Source: Acetobacter cerevisiae
Lineage (GTDB): Bacteria; Pseudomonadota; Alphaproteobacteria; Acetobacterales; Acetobacteraceae
Assembly (NCBI RefSeq): GCF_001580535.1
Contig: NZ_LHZA01000157.1
Coordinates: 124,001-188,000 of the forward strand
Length of the DNA: 64,000 bases
Reading direction: 5' to 3'
The notes beneath the pieces are model-generated. The model ran no database searches. It saw only the letters and a program-made list of their open reading frames with translations, and was not told where the DNA came from. Made by a program: the position numbers and the translations under genes. Below are positions 39,909 to 48,725 of this stretch, one piece after another (the stretch's first letter is position 1; every line of letters begins with the position of its first letter).

Positions 39909-40519
39909 CATCCCTCCCGCAGAAAATTTATCCTGTTGTTGATACCGCGCGCTGGGTGGACCGGCTTGGGAGTGCGGGCGCGCGCTTTATCCAGTTGCGC
40001 ATCAAGGACCTCCCGGAAGACGAACTGCTGGCGGAAATTCGGGCTGCCCACGCGTTTGCAAAGAAGCATGGCGTCTGTCTGGTGCTGAATGATTACTGGC
40101 AGATCGCTGTGGCGGAGGGGATTGATTACCTTCATCTCGGGCAGGAAGATCTGGATACGGCGGACCTTGAGGCTATTCGTAAGGCCGGTATCCGGCTTGG
40201 GATCAGTACGCATAGCCATGAAGAATTGACGAGAGCGCTGGCCTGCAAGCCGGACTATGTCGCTCTTGGCCCCATCTGGCCGACCCGCCTGAAGAAAATG
40301 CCGTTCGGCCCGCAGGGCACAGAGCGCCTGACAGAGAGGAAAAGCCTGATTGGCGATCTGCCTCTGGTCGCCATTGGCGGGATTACGCTGGAACGCCTGC
40401 GGCCGTGTCTGGATGCCGGCGCGGACAGTGTAGCCGCTGTGTCCGACTTCACGCAGCATGCCGACCCGGAAGGGCAGGTGAAGGCATGGCTGGCGGAGGC
40501 CGGGGAGGCTGTGCCTTAA
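39905..40519 (+). CDS. thiE: Thiamine-phosphate synthase ThiE
   Basis: A 204-residue TIM-barrel enzyme that couples HMP-pyrophosphate to thiazole phosphate. Visible motifs are [43 protein letters not shown] and [21 protein letters not shown], then [25 protein letters not shown]. It is the last gene of the thi operon. The HMP-branch gene thiC is not in the window. Confidence 0.92.
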   Translation: MTSLPQKIYPVVDTARWVDRLGSAGARFIQLRIKDLPEDELLAEIRAAHAFAKKHGVCLVLNDYWQIAVAEGIDYLHLGQEDLDTADLEAIRKAGIRLGISTHSHEELTRALACKPDYVALGPIWPTRLKKMPFGPQGTERLTERKSLIGDLPLVAIGGITLERLRPCLDAGADSVAAVSDFTQHADPEGQVKAWLAEAGEAVP

Positions 40520-40630
40520 GAAAACGCTAAGTTTTCAGCATATATCTTCTAAGTAAATATCTGTTATAACATTGAGATTTCCTTATTCGTTCCTATCTTT
40601 GGAAGAAGTAGACGAATTAAGGAAATCATC

Positions 40631-40870
40631 ATGTCTCACGATAAAGCACCGCATACTTCCAGCTCTCTGCATGATCTGGCTCGTAAAGCGACACATTCTC
40701 CCAAACTCCTTACAAAAGCAGAAATCATTCAGCTCGCAGACCATGTGCTGAAGGGTGGAGAACACGCTTCCGAGTTTGAAAAGGAAGTCGCCAAGAAGGC
40801 CCGCCATAATCCGGAAGGGCTGGAAGAGAATGAAATTATTGCTCTGGGGAAGAAGACACTCTCTGCCTGA
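40631..40870 (+). CDS. 79-residue unknown protein with an internal duplication
   Basis: I do not recognise this protein. It is hydrophilic, probably helical, and has no signal or membrane segment. Residues 17-40 (ARKATHSPKLLTKAEIIQLADHVL) and 54-77 (AKKARHNPEGLEENEIIALGKKTL) align with about 11 of 24 identities, so the gene seems built from two copies of one helical unit. AAGGA lies 8 bases before the ATG, so it is very likely translated. The upstream 110 bases are AT-rich, with a TATAAC -10-like element near 40565. Confidence 0.75.
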   Translation: MSHDKAPHTSSSLHDLARKATHSPKLLTKAEIIQLADHVLKGGEHASEFEKEVAKKARHNPEGLEENEIIALGKKTLSA

Positions 40871-40937
40871 GAGCCGTCTGATCTGATGAGCACCGCCTGC
40901 CAGCAGGCGCACTATTTTTACAAGGGGATTACCGCAC

Positions 40938-41240
40938 ATGACGGTTAAAAAGCAGCTTAGCGACGCCATTAAACAGAAAAAAGCAGTGAGCTTTTCTTTT
41001 CAGGGCAAACCCGCATTTGGCTCGCCTCACGCTCTGGGTAAAGGAGATGGAGAAGAACGCGTTCTGATCTATCGCGGGGAAGATTCCCACGAGAAAGAGG
41101 TCAAGCCCACAGGCAAGTGGGCCTGCCTGCGGCTTGCGGACCTGAGCAACGTGATGCTGACGGATGAGCCTTTCCATGAGGGCCATCCGGGTGAGCATGA
41201 CAAAGCCTGCCTGCACGATGTTGAGCTTTCAGTGAAATAA
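40938..41240 (+). CDS. 100-residue unknown protein, faint WYL-like pattern
   Basis: A hydrophilic protein beginning MTVKKQLSDAIKQKKAVSFS and ending LHDVELSVK. The order 'A-I-x-x-K-K-x-V-S-F-S-F' then 'R-V-L-I-Y-R' and 'W-A-C-L-R-L-A-D' recalls the small beta-barrel of WYL domains, but the match is loose. No helix-turn-helix is present, so it would be a stand-alone sensor-like domain if the call is right. AAGGGG lies about 11 bases before the ATG. It follows the duplicated 79-residue gene by 67 bases on the same strand. Confidence 0.7.
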   Translation: MTVKKQLSDAIKQKKAVSFSFQGKPAFGSPHALGKGDGEERVLIYRGEDSHEKEVKPTGKWACLRLADLSNVMLTDEPFHEGHPGEHDKACLHDVELSVK

Positions 41241-41285
41241 AGCTTCGCGCGTTTTGCACCGGTGGGTGCCGGAGCAAAGTCGTGT

Positions 41286-41681
41286 TCACTGGAGGGAGCC
41301 GAGAGTTTTATCCTCACTGTTCCCTTCAAGAACATGCGTGAGTTCGTCGACCAGCGCGATGCGTCCTTCCCTGAGTTGAAAGAACGCAATCACCCTTATT
41401 GTGCTGATATGGCCAGAAGGGCGTATCGCACGGGCGACATGCACCGTCACCGCCATATCCTCCTCACAGACGATCCGTTCAATCGTAATCTCAAGTGACT
41501 GAAGGGCCGCCCGTAAGGCCTGGGCGTGTGTGAGAAAATCCTCCAGCGTCAGTGTGCGACCATCCACAATCTGCTGGTAGTCAGGTGTCAGGAAAGCTTT
41601 CAGCTGATCCACACTGGTGCTAAAATCCGTAAAGGTGGCAAACATCTGGCGGATGATCTGTTCGGAAGCGGGGGCGGCCAT
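41286..41681 (-). CDS. SnoaL/NTF2-like small protein
   Basis: A 131-residue protein with the pattern of NTF2-like cone folds: a helix (EQIIRQMFATFTDFS), LTPDYQQIVDGRTLTLEDFLTHAQAL, then alternating strands EITIERIVCEEDMAVTVHVARAI and ISTIRVIAFFQLREGRIALVDELTHVLEG. Members include ketosteroid isomerase-like enzymes and non-catalytic binding proteins; the substrate is unknown. The ATG at 41679-41681 has AGGAG 6 bases upstream; the frame continues to 41789 but without support. It is divergent from an AraC regulator that may control it. Confidence 0.8.
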   Translation of the reverse strand: MAAPASEQIIRQMFATFTDFSTSVDQLKAFLTPDYQQIVDGRTLTLEDFLTHAQALRAALQSLEITIERIVCEEDMAVTVHVARAIRPSGHISTIRVIAFFQLREGRIALVDELTHVLEGNSEDKTLGSLQ

Positions 41682-41908
41682 TTGGGTCTCCTGCTGGTGT
41701 GAGGGAGATCCTGTCTTGCCATATGCAGGTTGTGGCCTGTTAATGGGATTACGCCAATCAATACGGGTTAGCCGCCATTTCCGATGCATTTCTCCCTTTA
41801 GATGTCCTGAGCAGGGATCAGCCTCTTCTTATCGCGCAGTCTGCGCAGGGGCGGCGTGCGCGGGAGACGGCGGCGCACCAGCATGCACGGGGTCAGCTGA
41901 TTGGCACG

Positions 41909-42568
41909 ATGACCGGCCTTTCAATGCTCAGCACGTCAGCAGGACGCTGGGCCGTGCCGCCGGCCAGTGCTGTGTGGGTGCCCCCATATCTGGCCCATGA
42001 GTTTCGGTCCTATGGGCCATTTCATGGGTGGAGCGTCTATATTGCGCAGCCCGCATGCCGGGTCTTACCGGATAGACCGCAACTCCTCTCAACTTCCTCA
42101 TTACTGCGGGAAGCTGTTCTGCGGGCTGCTCTCTGGCCGGTGGTAGAGCATTTGACAGCGCAGCAGGCGCATATTGCGCAGGTCATCCTTGATGAGATTG
42201 CCAACAGCCCACGTGAAGAATTTTGTCTGCCTATGCCGTCTGATCCCCGCTTGCTGGCCGTGGCAGAAGCTATTTTGAAAAATCCTTCAGCCCGCGAGAG
42301 CATGAGCGCCTATGCGGAGCAGGTGTCTCTTTCAGAACGGACGTTCAGCCGGTGGTATAAAGCGCAAACCGGATTTTCCTTCCGGGGCTGGCAAGCACGC
42401 GCTCGTGTGCTGCAGGCCATTGAATGGCTCACGGAGGGGCAACCCGTGACGACCGTTGCGTTTGACCTTGGCTATGAGACGGTGAGCAGCTTCATAGAGG
42501 TCTTCAAAACGCATGTGGGTATGACGCCCGGTCGTTTTGCTGCCGTTGTTGGAGGCGGTCAGCCGTAA
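41909..42568 (+). CDS. AraC-family regulator, true start unclear
   Basis: From the first ATG the protein has 219 residues: the second half of an AraC-type cupin domain (WAVPPASAVWVPPYLAHEFRSYG) and two C-terminal helix-turn-helix units (about 130-210; YAEQVSLSERTFSRWYKAQTG and PVTTVAFDLGYETVSSFIEVFKTHVGMTPGRF). The conserved first half of the cupin (HQHARGQLIG, metal/ligand site) is encoded in frame upstream of this ATG. The frame is open back to 41744, after a TAA at 41741, with no ATG, GTG or TTG. A rare ATT at 41777 (ISDAFLPLDVLSRDQP) or a lost start codon must be considered. It is divergent from the SnoaL-like gene, its likely target. Confidence 0.8.
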   Translation: MTGLSMLSTSAGRWAVPPASAVWVPPYLAHEFRSYGPFHGWSVYIAQPACRVLPDRPQLLSTSSLLREAVLRAALWPVVEHLTAQQAHIAQVILDEIANSPREEFCLPMPSDPRLLAVAEAILKNPSARESMSAYAEQVSLSERTFSRWYKAQTGFSFRGWQARARVLQAIEWLTEGQPVTTVAFDLGYETVSSFIEVFKTHVGMTPGRFAAVVGGGQP

Positions 42569-42578
42569 TCCCAGCCGT

Positions 42579-44723
42579 TTAGCCCCCGGCAAAAATGCGG
42601 GCTGCGTCAGTTTTGTTAAACAAAAGCAGCAGAATTTTCGCTGCCAGCGGAAGGGGCGGTGCGGCGGTCAGCGGTGCGGTGTCGGGCAGGAGTTTTTCCG
42701 CCTCCGCATGGGCGGTTTCCAGCAGCATATCCACCAGAATTTCCGGGGCCATCCGGTATTCCGGCAGGCCAGACTGGCGGCGGCCCGTCATGTCGCCTCC
42801 CCCACGCAGGCGGAAATCTTCATCTGCAATCAGGAAGCCATCTTCCGTCTCGCGCAGGCAGGTCAGCCGGCGGCGGGCAGTCAGGCCCAACCCTTCATCA
42901 TGCAGCATCAGGCAATAGGACGCCGCCGAGCCTCGGCCCACACGTCCGCGGAGCTGATGGAGCTGGGCCAGTCCGAAGCGCTCGGCATGTTCTATCACCA
43001 TGATGGTCGCTGTTGGGACGTCCACGCCCACCTCAATTACGGTGGTGGCAACCAGTATGCGGGTTTTGCCCTGAGCGAATTCCTGAAGGGCTTCCTCACG
43101 CACATTGGCGTCTTGCCGCCCATGCGCCAGTCCGACCACCTCGCCAAACCGTTCCAGCAGCGCCGCCTGCCGGGCTTCCGCTGCGGCAATATCCAGCGCC
43201 TCACTTTCCGAGACGAGCGGGCAAACCCAGAAGATCTGTGCGCCTTTAGTCAGAGCGCGGGCCAAGCCCTCAATAACTTCATCCATCACGCTGATAGTGT
43301 GCAGAGAGGTCCGCACGGGCTTGCGGCCAGCAGGTTTCCCGTCCAGACGGCTGATCTGCATATCCCCAAAGCGGGTAATCAGCAGGGTGCGGGGAATGGG
43401 GGTCGCCGTCATGACCAGCATGTCCGTGGCTGGACCTTTTTCCACCAGCGTCAGGCGCTGCTCCACCCCAAACCGATGCTGTTCATCAATCACCGCCAGC
43501 CCGAGGTCTGCAAACTTCACGGTCTTCTGCACTAATGCGTGCGTGCCGATCACCAGCCGTGCTGTACCGTCTTCTATCTCCTGCAAAGCTTTCTTGCGGG
43601 CTTTGCCTTTGACGGAACTGGAGAGGAACGCAACGGGCACGGGAGAAAGGCGTGCAAAGGTGGCGGCATGCTGGCGGGCAAGAATTTCTGTGGGGGCCAT
43701 CAGTGCCCCTTGGGTGCCAGCTTCTACGGCACGCAGCATGGCGAGTAAGGCGACCAGTGTTTTCCCTGCGCCCACATCGCCCTGCAGCAAGCGACTCATG
43801 CGGTAGGGGGCGGCCATGTCGGCTTCAATTTCAGCCAGAGCCTTTTTCTGGCCGGGGGTTGGTGCATGGCCAAAGGCTGCCAGTGCCTGCCGTTGCAAGT
43901 GCCCGTCACCCCGCAGACTACGGCCCGGGCGGCTACGGGAGGCGTGCAGGGCAATGCGGGTGGCAAGCTGGTCAGCCAGTAATTCGTCACAGGCCAGCCG
44001 GGCCTGAGCGCGCGTCTGCTGGGCTCGCCATGCGTCTCCGGTCTCACTGCCGGGAATGCGGTCGGGGAAATGCATCCATGTCAGCGCGGTGATGAAATCT
44101 GGCCAGCCTTTCTTTTCGATGAGGACGGCCTCATGCCATTCCGGCAGCGTGGCGGGCAGGCGGGTGAGGGCTGCTGTCATGGCCGAACGGACATTGCCGG
44201 CAAACAGCCCTGCCGTGAGCGGCCAGACCGGGTCCAGACCGGGGATGCGGTCTGCCGAGCGTGCGGGGAGCAGATAGTCTGGCGATGTCATGCACAGGCG
44301 TTCACCAAACCGTTCGACCTTGCCAGAGGCTGCAATGGATTCGCCCAACACGACCTTTTCGGCCTGCCATTTGGAGAAAAAAGCGAGTTCGAGCTGGCCG
44401 GTGCCATCTGCCAGTGTCACCCGCCACGGCTGACGGGTGCGTGGTGCAGGGGCGCGGATATCCTGCACGGTGCCAGAAATGGTTGCGATTGTGTCTGGCC
44501 TGAGTTGCGCCAGAGTGGGGCGCAGGCGGCGGTCCACCACGCTTTCCGGCAGGCAGAACAGGAGGTCCAGAACCCGTGAGCCACCCGCAATACGGCTTAG
44601 CAGCTTTGCCCGTGCCGTGCTGACACCCGGCAGTGTCTCCAGCGGCGCCAGTATGGCGGACAGGCTGGCGCGGTCAAACGGACCGGGTGCCGAAGCGGAT
44701 GTGATAGGTGGGGGGCTGGACAC
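42579..44723 (-). CDS. recG: ATP-dependent DNA helicase RecG
   Basis: A 714-residue superfamily 2 helicase that regresses stalled forks and branch-migrates recombination intermediates. It has an N-terminal wedge/OB domain (about 25-180), then Walker A LLQGDVGAGKT, motif II VIDEQHRFG, motif III TATPIPRTL, motif VI QLRGRVGRGSAASYC and the C-terminal TRG region. The ATG at 44721-44723 fits the family N-terminus. It is divergent from sdhE by 69 bases. The recG-sdhE-mfd neighbourhood is common in alphaproteobacteria. Confidence 0.95.
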   Translation of the reverse strand: MSSPPPITSASAPGPFDRASLSAILAPLETLPGVSTARAKLLSRIAGGSRVLDLLFCLPESVVDRRLRPTLAQLRPDTIATISGTVQDIRAPAPRTRQPWRVTLADGTGQLELAFFSKWQAEKVVLGESIAASGKVERFGERLCMTSPDYLLPARSADRIPGLDPVWPLTAGLFAGNVRSAMTAALTRLPATLPEWHEAVLIEKKGWPDFITALTWMHFPDRIPGSETGDAWRAQQTRAQARLACDELLADQLATRIALHASRSRPGRSLRGDGHLQRQALAAFGHAPTPGQKKALAEIEADMAAPYRMSRLLQGDVGAGKTLVALLAMLRAVEAGTQGALMAPTEILARQHAATFARLSPVPVAFLSSSVKGKARKKALQEIEDGTARLVIGTHALVQKTVKFADLGLAVIDEQHRFGVEQRLTLVEKGPATDMLVMTATPIPRTLLITRFGDMQISRLDGKPAGRKPVRTSLHTISVMDEVIEGLARALTKGAQIFWVCPLVSESEALDIAAAEARQAALLERFGEVVGLAHGRQDANVREEALQEFAQGKTRILVATTVIEVGVDVPTATIMVIEHAERFGLAQLHQLRGRVGRGSAASYCLMLHDEGLGLTARRRLTCLRETEDGFLIADEDFRLRGGGDMTGRRQSGLPEYRMAPEILVDMLLETAHAEAEKLLPDTAPLTAAPPLPLAAKILLLLFNKTDAARIFAGG

Positions 44724-44792
44724 TGGCGCGACAGAGGCCTCTGTTTGGCAGGCTGACAGAAGAGAACGCCAAGGCTATAGGACACCAGCGCC

Positions 44793-45116
44793 ATGCAACA
44801 CAATTCAACGACCACTCTTCCGCCCGAACAGGATTCTGAAGAGGCTCTGGCCTCTCGGCGTCGTCGCTTGCGTTTTCGCGCCTCGCATCGCGGCACGTTT
44901 GAGACGGACGCCCTGATTGGCGGCTTTGTGGAAGAGAACGTCGATACCATGAACGCGGCGGAGTTGACGGACATGGAAGCCATTCTGGAAATCCCGGACC
45001 CGGACCTGACGGACTGGCTGTTTGGCCGTCTGCCATTGCCGCCAGAGCGGGAGACCCCCATGTTACGCCGGATGGTTGATGCGTGCCGCGCAAAAGGAGT
45101 TGGGATAGCCGGATGA
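44793..45116 (+). CDS. sdhE: FAD assembly factor SdhE (SDHAF2 family)
   Basis: A 107-residue protein with the DUF339 core: RRRLRFRASHRGTFETDALIGGF (the RG motif that contacts the flavoprotein), then AELTDMEAILEIPDPDLTDWLFGR. SdhE promotes covalent flavinylation of succinate dehydrogenase and fumarate reductase. About 25 extra residues precede the core. Its stop overlaps the mfd start (ATGA). Confidence 0.9.
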   Translation: MQHNSTTTLPPEQDSEEALASRRRRLRFRASHRGTFETDALIGGFVEENVDTMNAAELTDMEAILEIPDPDLTDWLFGRLPLPPERETPMLRRMVDACRAKGVGIAG

Positions 45117-48100
45117 CGGAAGAGACGAGCGCTGAGGGCCGTATTGCGCCCATCTGGGGCGTGCCTGAAGGGTATGATGCGCTTTTGCTGGCCAAAAGGG
45201 CCAGAGAACATAAAGGGCCTGTTCTGCATATTGCGCGGGATGATGCCTCCACAGCCCGGCTGACAGACATGCTGGCCTATGTGGCGGAGGATGTGGAAAC
45301 CCTGCGTTTCCCGGCGTGGGACTGCCTGCCGTATGACCGCGTTTCTCCCAACCCTGCGATTGTAGCGGAACGCGTTGCAACCCTGACGCGCCTGCTGGAA
45401 CCGTCAGACGGTCGACCACGTCTGGTGCTGACAACTGTTTCCGCTGCCGTGCAGCGCGTTTCCCCACGTTCCACGTTTGAAGGCCAGTCTCTTACGGTCA
45501 AGCAGGGGGAGAGCCTCGATCAGGCTTTTCTGATCGAACTGCTGATTGCCAATGGCTACACCCGCACCGATACGGTGATGGAAGCGGGCGAGTTTGCTTC
45601 GCGGGGTGGCATCTTTGACCTTTTCCCCGCAGGGGCGGCTGAACCAGTCCGGCTGGATCTGTTTGGTGATGAAGTCGAGAATATCCGCGCTTTTGATCCC
45701 GGCTCCCAGCGCTCCACCACCAAACAGGATGCGCTAACGCTGCGGCCTGTCTCTGAATTTTCGTTGGATGCCGCCAGTATCTCCCGCTTCCGCACGGGCT
45801 GGCGTGATGTTTTTGGCCCCGCTGCAGCCTCTGACCCGCTCTATGAGCATATTTCCGATGGTCGTCGTTATCCGGGCATTGAGCACTGGCTGCCGCTGTT
45901 CCATGAGCGGCTGGAAACGCTGTTCGACTATCTGCCGAATGTCTCCGTCTCGCTCGATTATCAGGTCGAGGACGTGCTTAGAAACCGTCTGGAAATGATC
46001 GCTGATCATTATCAGGCCCGCCGTCAGCCTGCGCGGGAAGGGGAAACGCCCTACCGCGCTCTGCCGCCGCATCTGCTGTATCTGGATTCCAAAGGCTGGG
46101 AGGCGATTCTCAGCCGTCTGCCTGTTGTCGCCTTCAGCCCCTACGCCAAGCCTGATGGTGCTGCGGGGATGGATGTTGGTGGCCGCCCCGGCAAGATGTT
46201 TGCTAAGATTGTGCCCGGTGCCCAGCGCGAGCAGGTTTTCACACTGCTTGGTGAGCAGGTGCGGGACTGGGGGCAGGTTAAGCGCAAGACATATGTCACC
46301 GCATGGACCAAAGGCTCGCGTGAGCGCATTGGCACGTTGCTGCGTGAACATGGCGTGGCCACCCAGAGCTATGATGACTGGGCTTCCGCCCGCAAAGCCA
46401 AGCCGGGTTCTGTTGGTCTGCTGACACTGGGGCTGGAACGCGGCTTTGTTGCGGATGATCTGGCGTTTGTGTCTGAGCAGGATTTGCTGGGCGAACGGAT
46501 TGGTCGCCCGCCACGCCGTCGCCGCCGTGCAGATGAACTGATTGCCGAAGCCGGGGAAATTTCCGCTGGCGATCTGGTGGTTCATCAGGATTACGGGATT
46601 GGCCGGTATGACGGGCTGGAGACGGTCAGCGTTGGCGTGGCCCCGCATGACTGCCTGCGTCTGCTCTATGATGGCGGCGAGAAGCTCTATCTTCCGGTTG
46701 AAAATATCGAACTGCTGAGCCGTTTTGGCTCGGATCAGGCTGGTGTGCCGCTGGACAAGCTGGGCGGCGTTGCCTGGCAGGGCCGTAAGGCCAAGATGAA
46801 GCAGCGCATCCGCGATATGGCCGGAGAACTGATTCGCACTGCTGCCGCGCGTGCCCTGAAGGAAGCGCCGGTTCTGGCTCCGGCGGAAGGGATGTGGGAC
46901 GAGTTCTGTGCCCGTTTCCCGTTTGTAGAAACGGATGACCAGTCCCGCGCCATTGCCGATGTACTGGATGATATGGGCTCAGGCCAGCCGATGGATCGGC
47001 TTGTGTGTGGCGATGTGGGCTTTGGGAAGACGGAGGTTGCGCTGCGTGCGGCCTTTGTTGCTGCCATGTCCGGCGGACAGGTGGCGGTTGTGGTGCCGAC
47101 CACGCTGCTGGCGCGCCAGCACTACCGCACCTTTGCCGCGCGCTTTGAAGGCTTCCCCATTAAGGTCGCTCAGTTGTCCCGCATGGTGACGGGTAAGGAA
47201 GCAACGGCCGTGCGCAAAGGTCTTGCGGACGGTTCCGTTAATATCGTGATCGGTACGCACGCTCTGCTGGCTAAAACGGTGCAGTTTGCCTCGCTTGATC
47301 TGCTGATTATTGATGAGGAACAGCATTTTGGTGTGGGGCATAAGGAAAAGCTGAAAGCCCTGCGCGAAGACGTGCATGTGCTCACACTGTCCGCAACACC
47401 TCTGCCGCGCACCCTGCAACTCTCGCTCTCCGGCGTGCGCGAGATGAGCCTGATTGCAACACCGCCGACCGACCGTCTGGCGGTGCGCACCTTTATCATG
47501 CCGTTTGATAGTGTCGTGATTCGGGAGGCTATTCAGCGCGAACGCTTCCGCGGTGGTCAGATTTTCTGCGTGGCCCCGCGTATTGAGGATCTGGACCGTC
47601 TGGCGGAGCGGCTGAGTTCCATCGTGCCGGACGCCAAGGTGGTGCAGGCGCATGGCCGCCTGACGCCGACTGAACTTGAACGGGTGATGACCGAGTTCTC
47701 GGACGGGAAATATGACATCCTGCTCTCCACCAACATCGTGGAAAGCGGGCTGGATATGCCCGCTGTGAATACGCTGATTATCCACCGGGCCGATATGTTT
47801 GGCCTCGGGCAGCTCTATCAGCTGCGTGGGCGTGTGGGGCGCGGTAAGCAGCGCGGTTATGCTTATCTCACCTGGCCGCAAACGCACGCTCTCTCCACCT
47901 CCGCTGAAAAGCGGCTGGAAGTCATGCAGACGCTGGATACGCTGGGGGCAGGCTTTACGCTGGCCTCGCACGATCTGGACCTGCGTGGGGCAGGCAATCT
48001 GCTGGGGGATCAGCAATCCGGGCATGTGCGGGAAGTAGGGATCGAACTCTATCAGCAGATGCTGGAAGATGCGGTGGCCGACCTCCGTAATGAAACGAGC

Positions 48101-48592
48101 CGTCGCCGTGCGGAAGATCGGGACTGGACGCCGAATATCATTGTCGGCCTGCCTGTTCTGATCCCGGATGCCTATGTGCCGGATCTGCCTGTGCGCCTTG
48201 GTTTGTATCGTCGCATCAGTGGTCTGGCGTCAGATGCCGAGCTGGAAGCGATGGAAGCCGAACTGGTGGACCGCTTTGGCACGCTGCCGCCGGAGGTAAA
48301 AAATCTTCTGGATATTGTCGATCTGAAAAGACTGTGCCGTGCCGCAGGGGTGGAACGTCTGGAAGCCGGACCAAAAGGCATGGTGCTCCAGTTCCGCAAT
48401 AACAGCTTCAAAAATCCCGCTGGGTTGGTGCAGTGGATGGGCCGCTGGAAAGATGGCGCTGTCCGTCTGCGTCCCGACCACAAAATGGCGGTGGTGCGGG
48501 AGTTGACCAATGCTCAGCGTATTGATCTGGCGCGTCGTGTGCTGCGGGATCTGGTTAAGATGACAAAGAAGGTCCCGGCAGAAGTCGCCTGA
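45113..48592 (+). CDS. mfd: Transcription-repair coupling factor Mfd
   Basis: A 1159-residue translocase that removes RNA polymerase stalled at lesions and recruits UvrA. The N-terminal UvrB-like region (about 1-350; FPAWDCLPYDRVSPNP, FASRGGIFDLFP) is followed by the RNA polymerase-interacting domain (about 480-570; GDLVVHQDYGIGRYDGLE). The RecG-like motor carries Walker A GDVGFGKT, DEEQHFG, SATPLPRT and QLRGRVGRGKQRGYAY, and the TRCF domain ends the chain. The ATG at 45113 overlaps the sdhE stop; AGGAG lies 13 bases upstream. It ends at a strong terminator. Confidence 0.96.
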   Translation: MTEETSAEGRIAPIWGVPEGYDALLLAKRAREHKGPVLHIARDDASTARLTDMLAYVAEDVETLRFPAWDCLPYDRVSPNPAIVAERVATLTRLLEPSDGRPRLVLTTVSAAVQRVSPRSTFEGQSLTVKQGESLDQAFLIELLIANGYTRTDTVMEAGEFASRGGIFDLFPAGAAEPVRLDLFGDEVENIRAFDPGSQRSTTKQDALTLRPVSEFSLDAASISRFRTGWRDVFGPAAASDPLYEHISDGRRYPGIEHWLPLFHERLETLFDYLPNVSVSLDYQVEDVLRNRLEMIADHYQARRQPAREGETPYRALPPHLLYLDSKGWEAILSRLPVVAFSPYAKPDGAAGMDVGGRPGKMFAKIVPGAQREQVFTLLGEQVRDWGQVKRKTYVTAWTKGSRERIGTLLREHGVATQSYDDWASARKAKPGSVGLLTLGLERGFVADDLAFVSEQDLLGERIGRPPRRRRRADELIAEAGEISAGDLVVHQDYGIGRYDGLETVSVGVAPHDCLRLLYDGGEKLYLPVENIELLSRFGSDQAGVPLDKLGGVAWQGRKAKMKQRIRDMAGELIRTAAARALKEAPVLAPAEGMWDEFCARFPFVETDDQSRAIADVLDDMGSGQPMDRLVCGDVGFGKTEVALRAAFVAAMSGGQVAVVVPTTLLARQHYRTFAARFEGFPIKVAQLSRMVTGKEATAVRKGLADGSVNIVIGTHALLAKTVQFASLDLLIIDEEQHFGVGHKEKLKALREDVHVLTLSATPLPRTLQLSLSGVREMSLIATPPTDRLAVRTFIMPFDSVVIREAIQRERFRGGQIFCVAPRIEDLDRLAERLSSIVPDAKVVQAHGRLTPTELERVMTEFSDGKYDILLSTNIVESGLDMPAVNTLIIHRADMFGLGQLYQLRGRVGRGKQRGYAYLTWPQTHALSTSAEKRLEVMQTLDTLGAGFTLASHDLDLRGAGNLLGDQQSGHVREVGIELYQQMLEDAVADLRNETSRRRAEDRDWTPNIIVGLPVLIPDAYVPDLPVRLGLYRRISGLASDAELEAMEAELVDRFGTLPPEVKNLLDIVDLKRLCRAAGVERLEAGPKGMVLQFRNNSFKNPAGLVQWMGRWKDGAVRLRPDHKMAVVRELTNAQRIDLARRVLRDLVKMTKKVPAEVA

Positions 48593-48670
48593 TCCTTTCA
48601 GGCGGAGGGGTACTTGCGCTGCGTCCGGGACGGTGGTTTCGGACAGGACACCACGTCCAACAGGCCATAC

Positions 48671-48706
48671 AAAAAAGCGGACTGCTCAGGCAGCCCGCTT
48701 TTTTTT
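48671..48706. terminator. Bidirectional intrinsic terminator between mfd and the convergent gene
   Basis: AAAAAAGCGG-A-CTGC (48671-48685), loop TCAG, GCAG-C-CCGC (48690-48698), then eight T (48699-48706). The A-run on one side and T-run on the other allow termination of both mfd (+) and the leftward gene that ends at 48726. Confidence 0.93.
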
Positions 48707-48725
48707 CGGTGTATATCTTAAGAAA

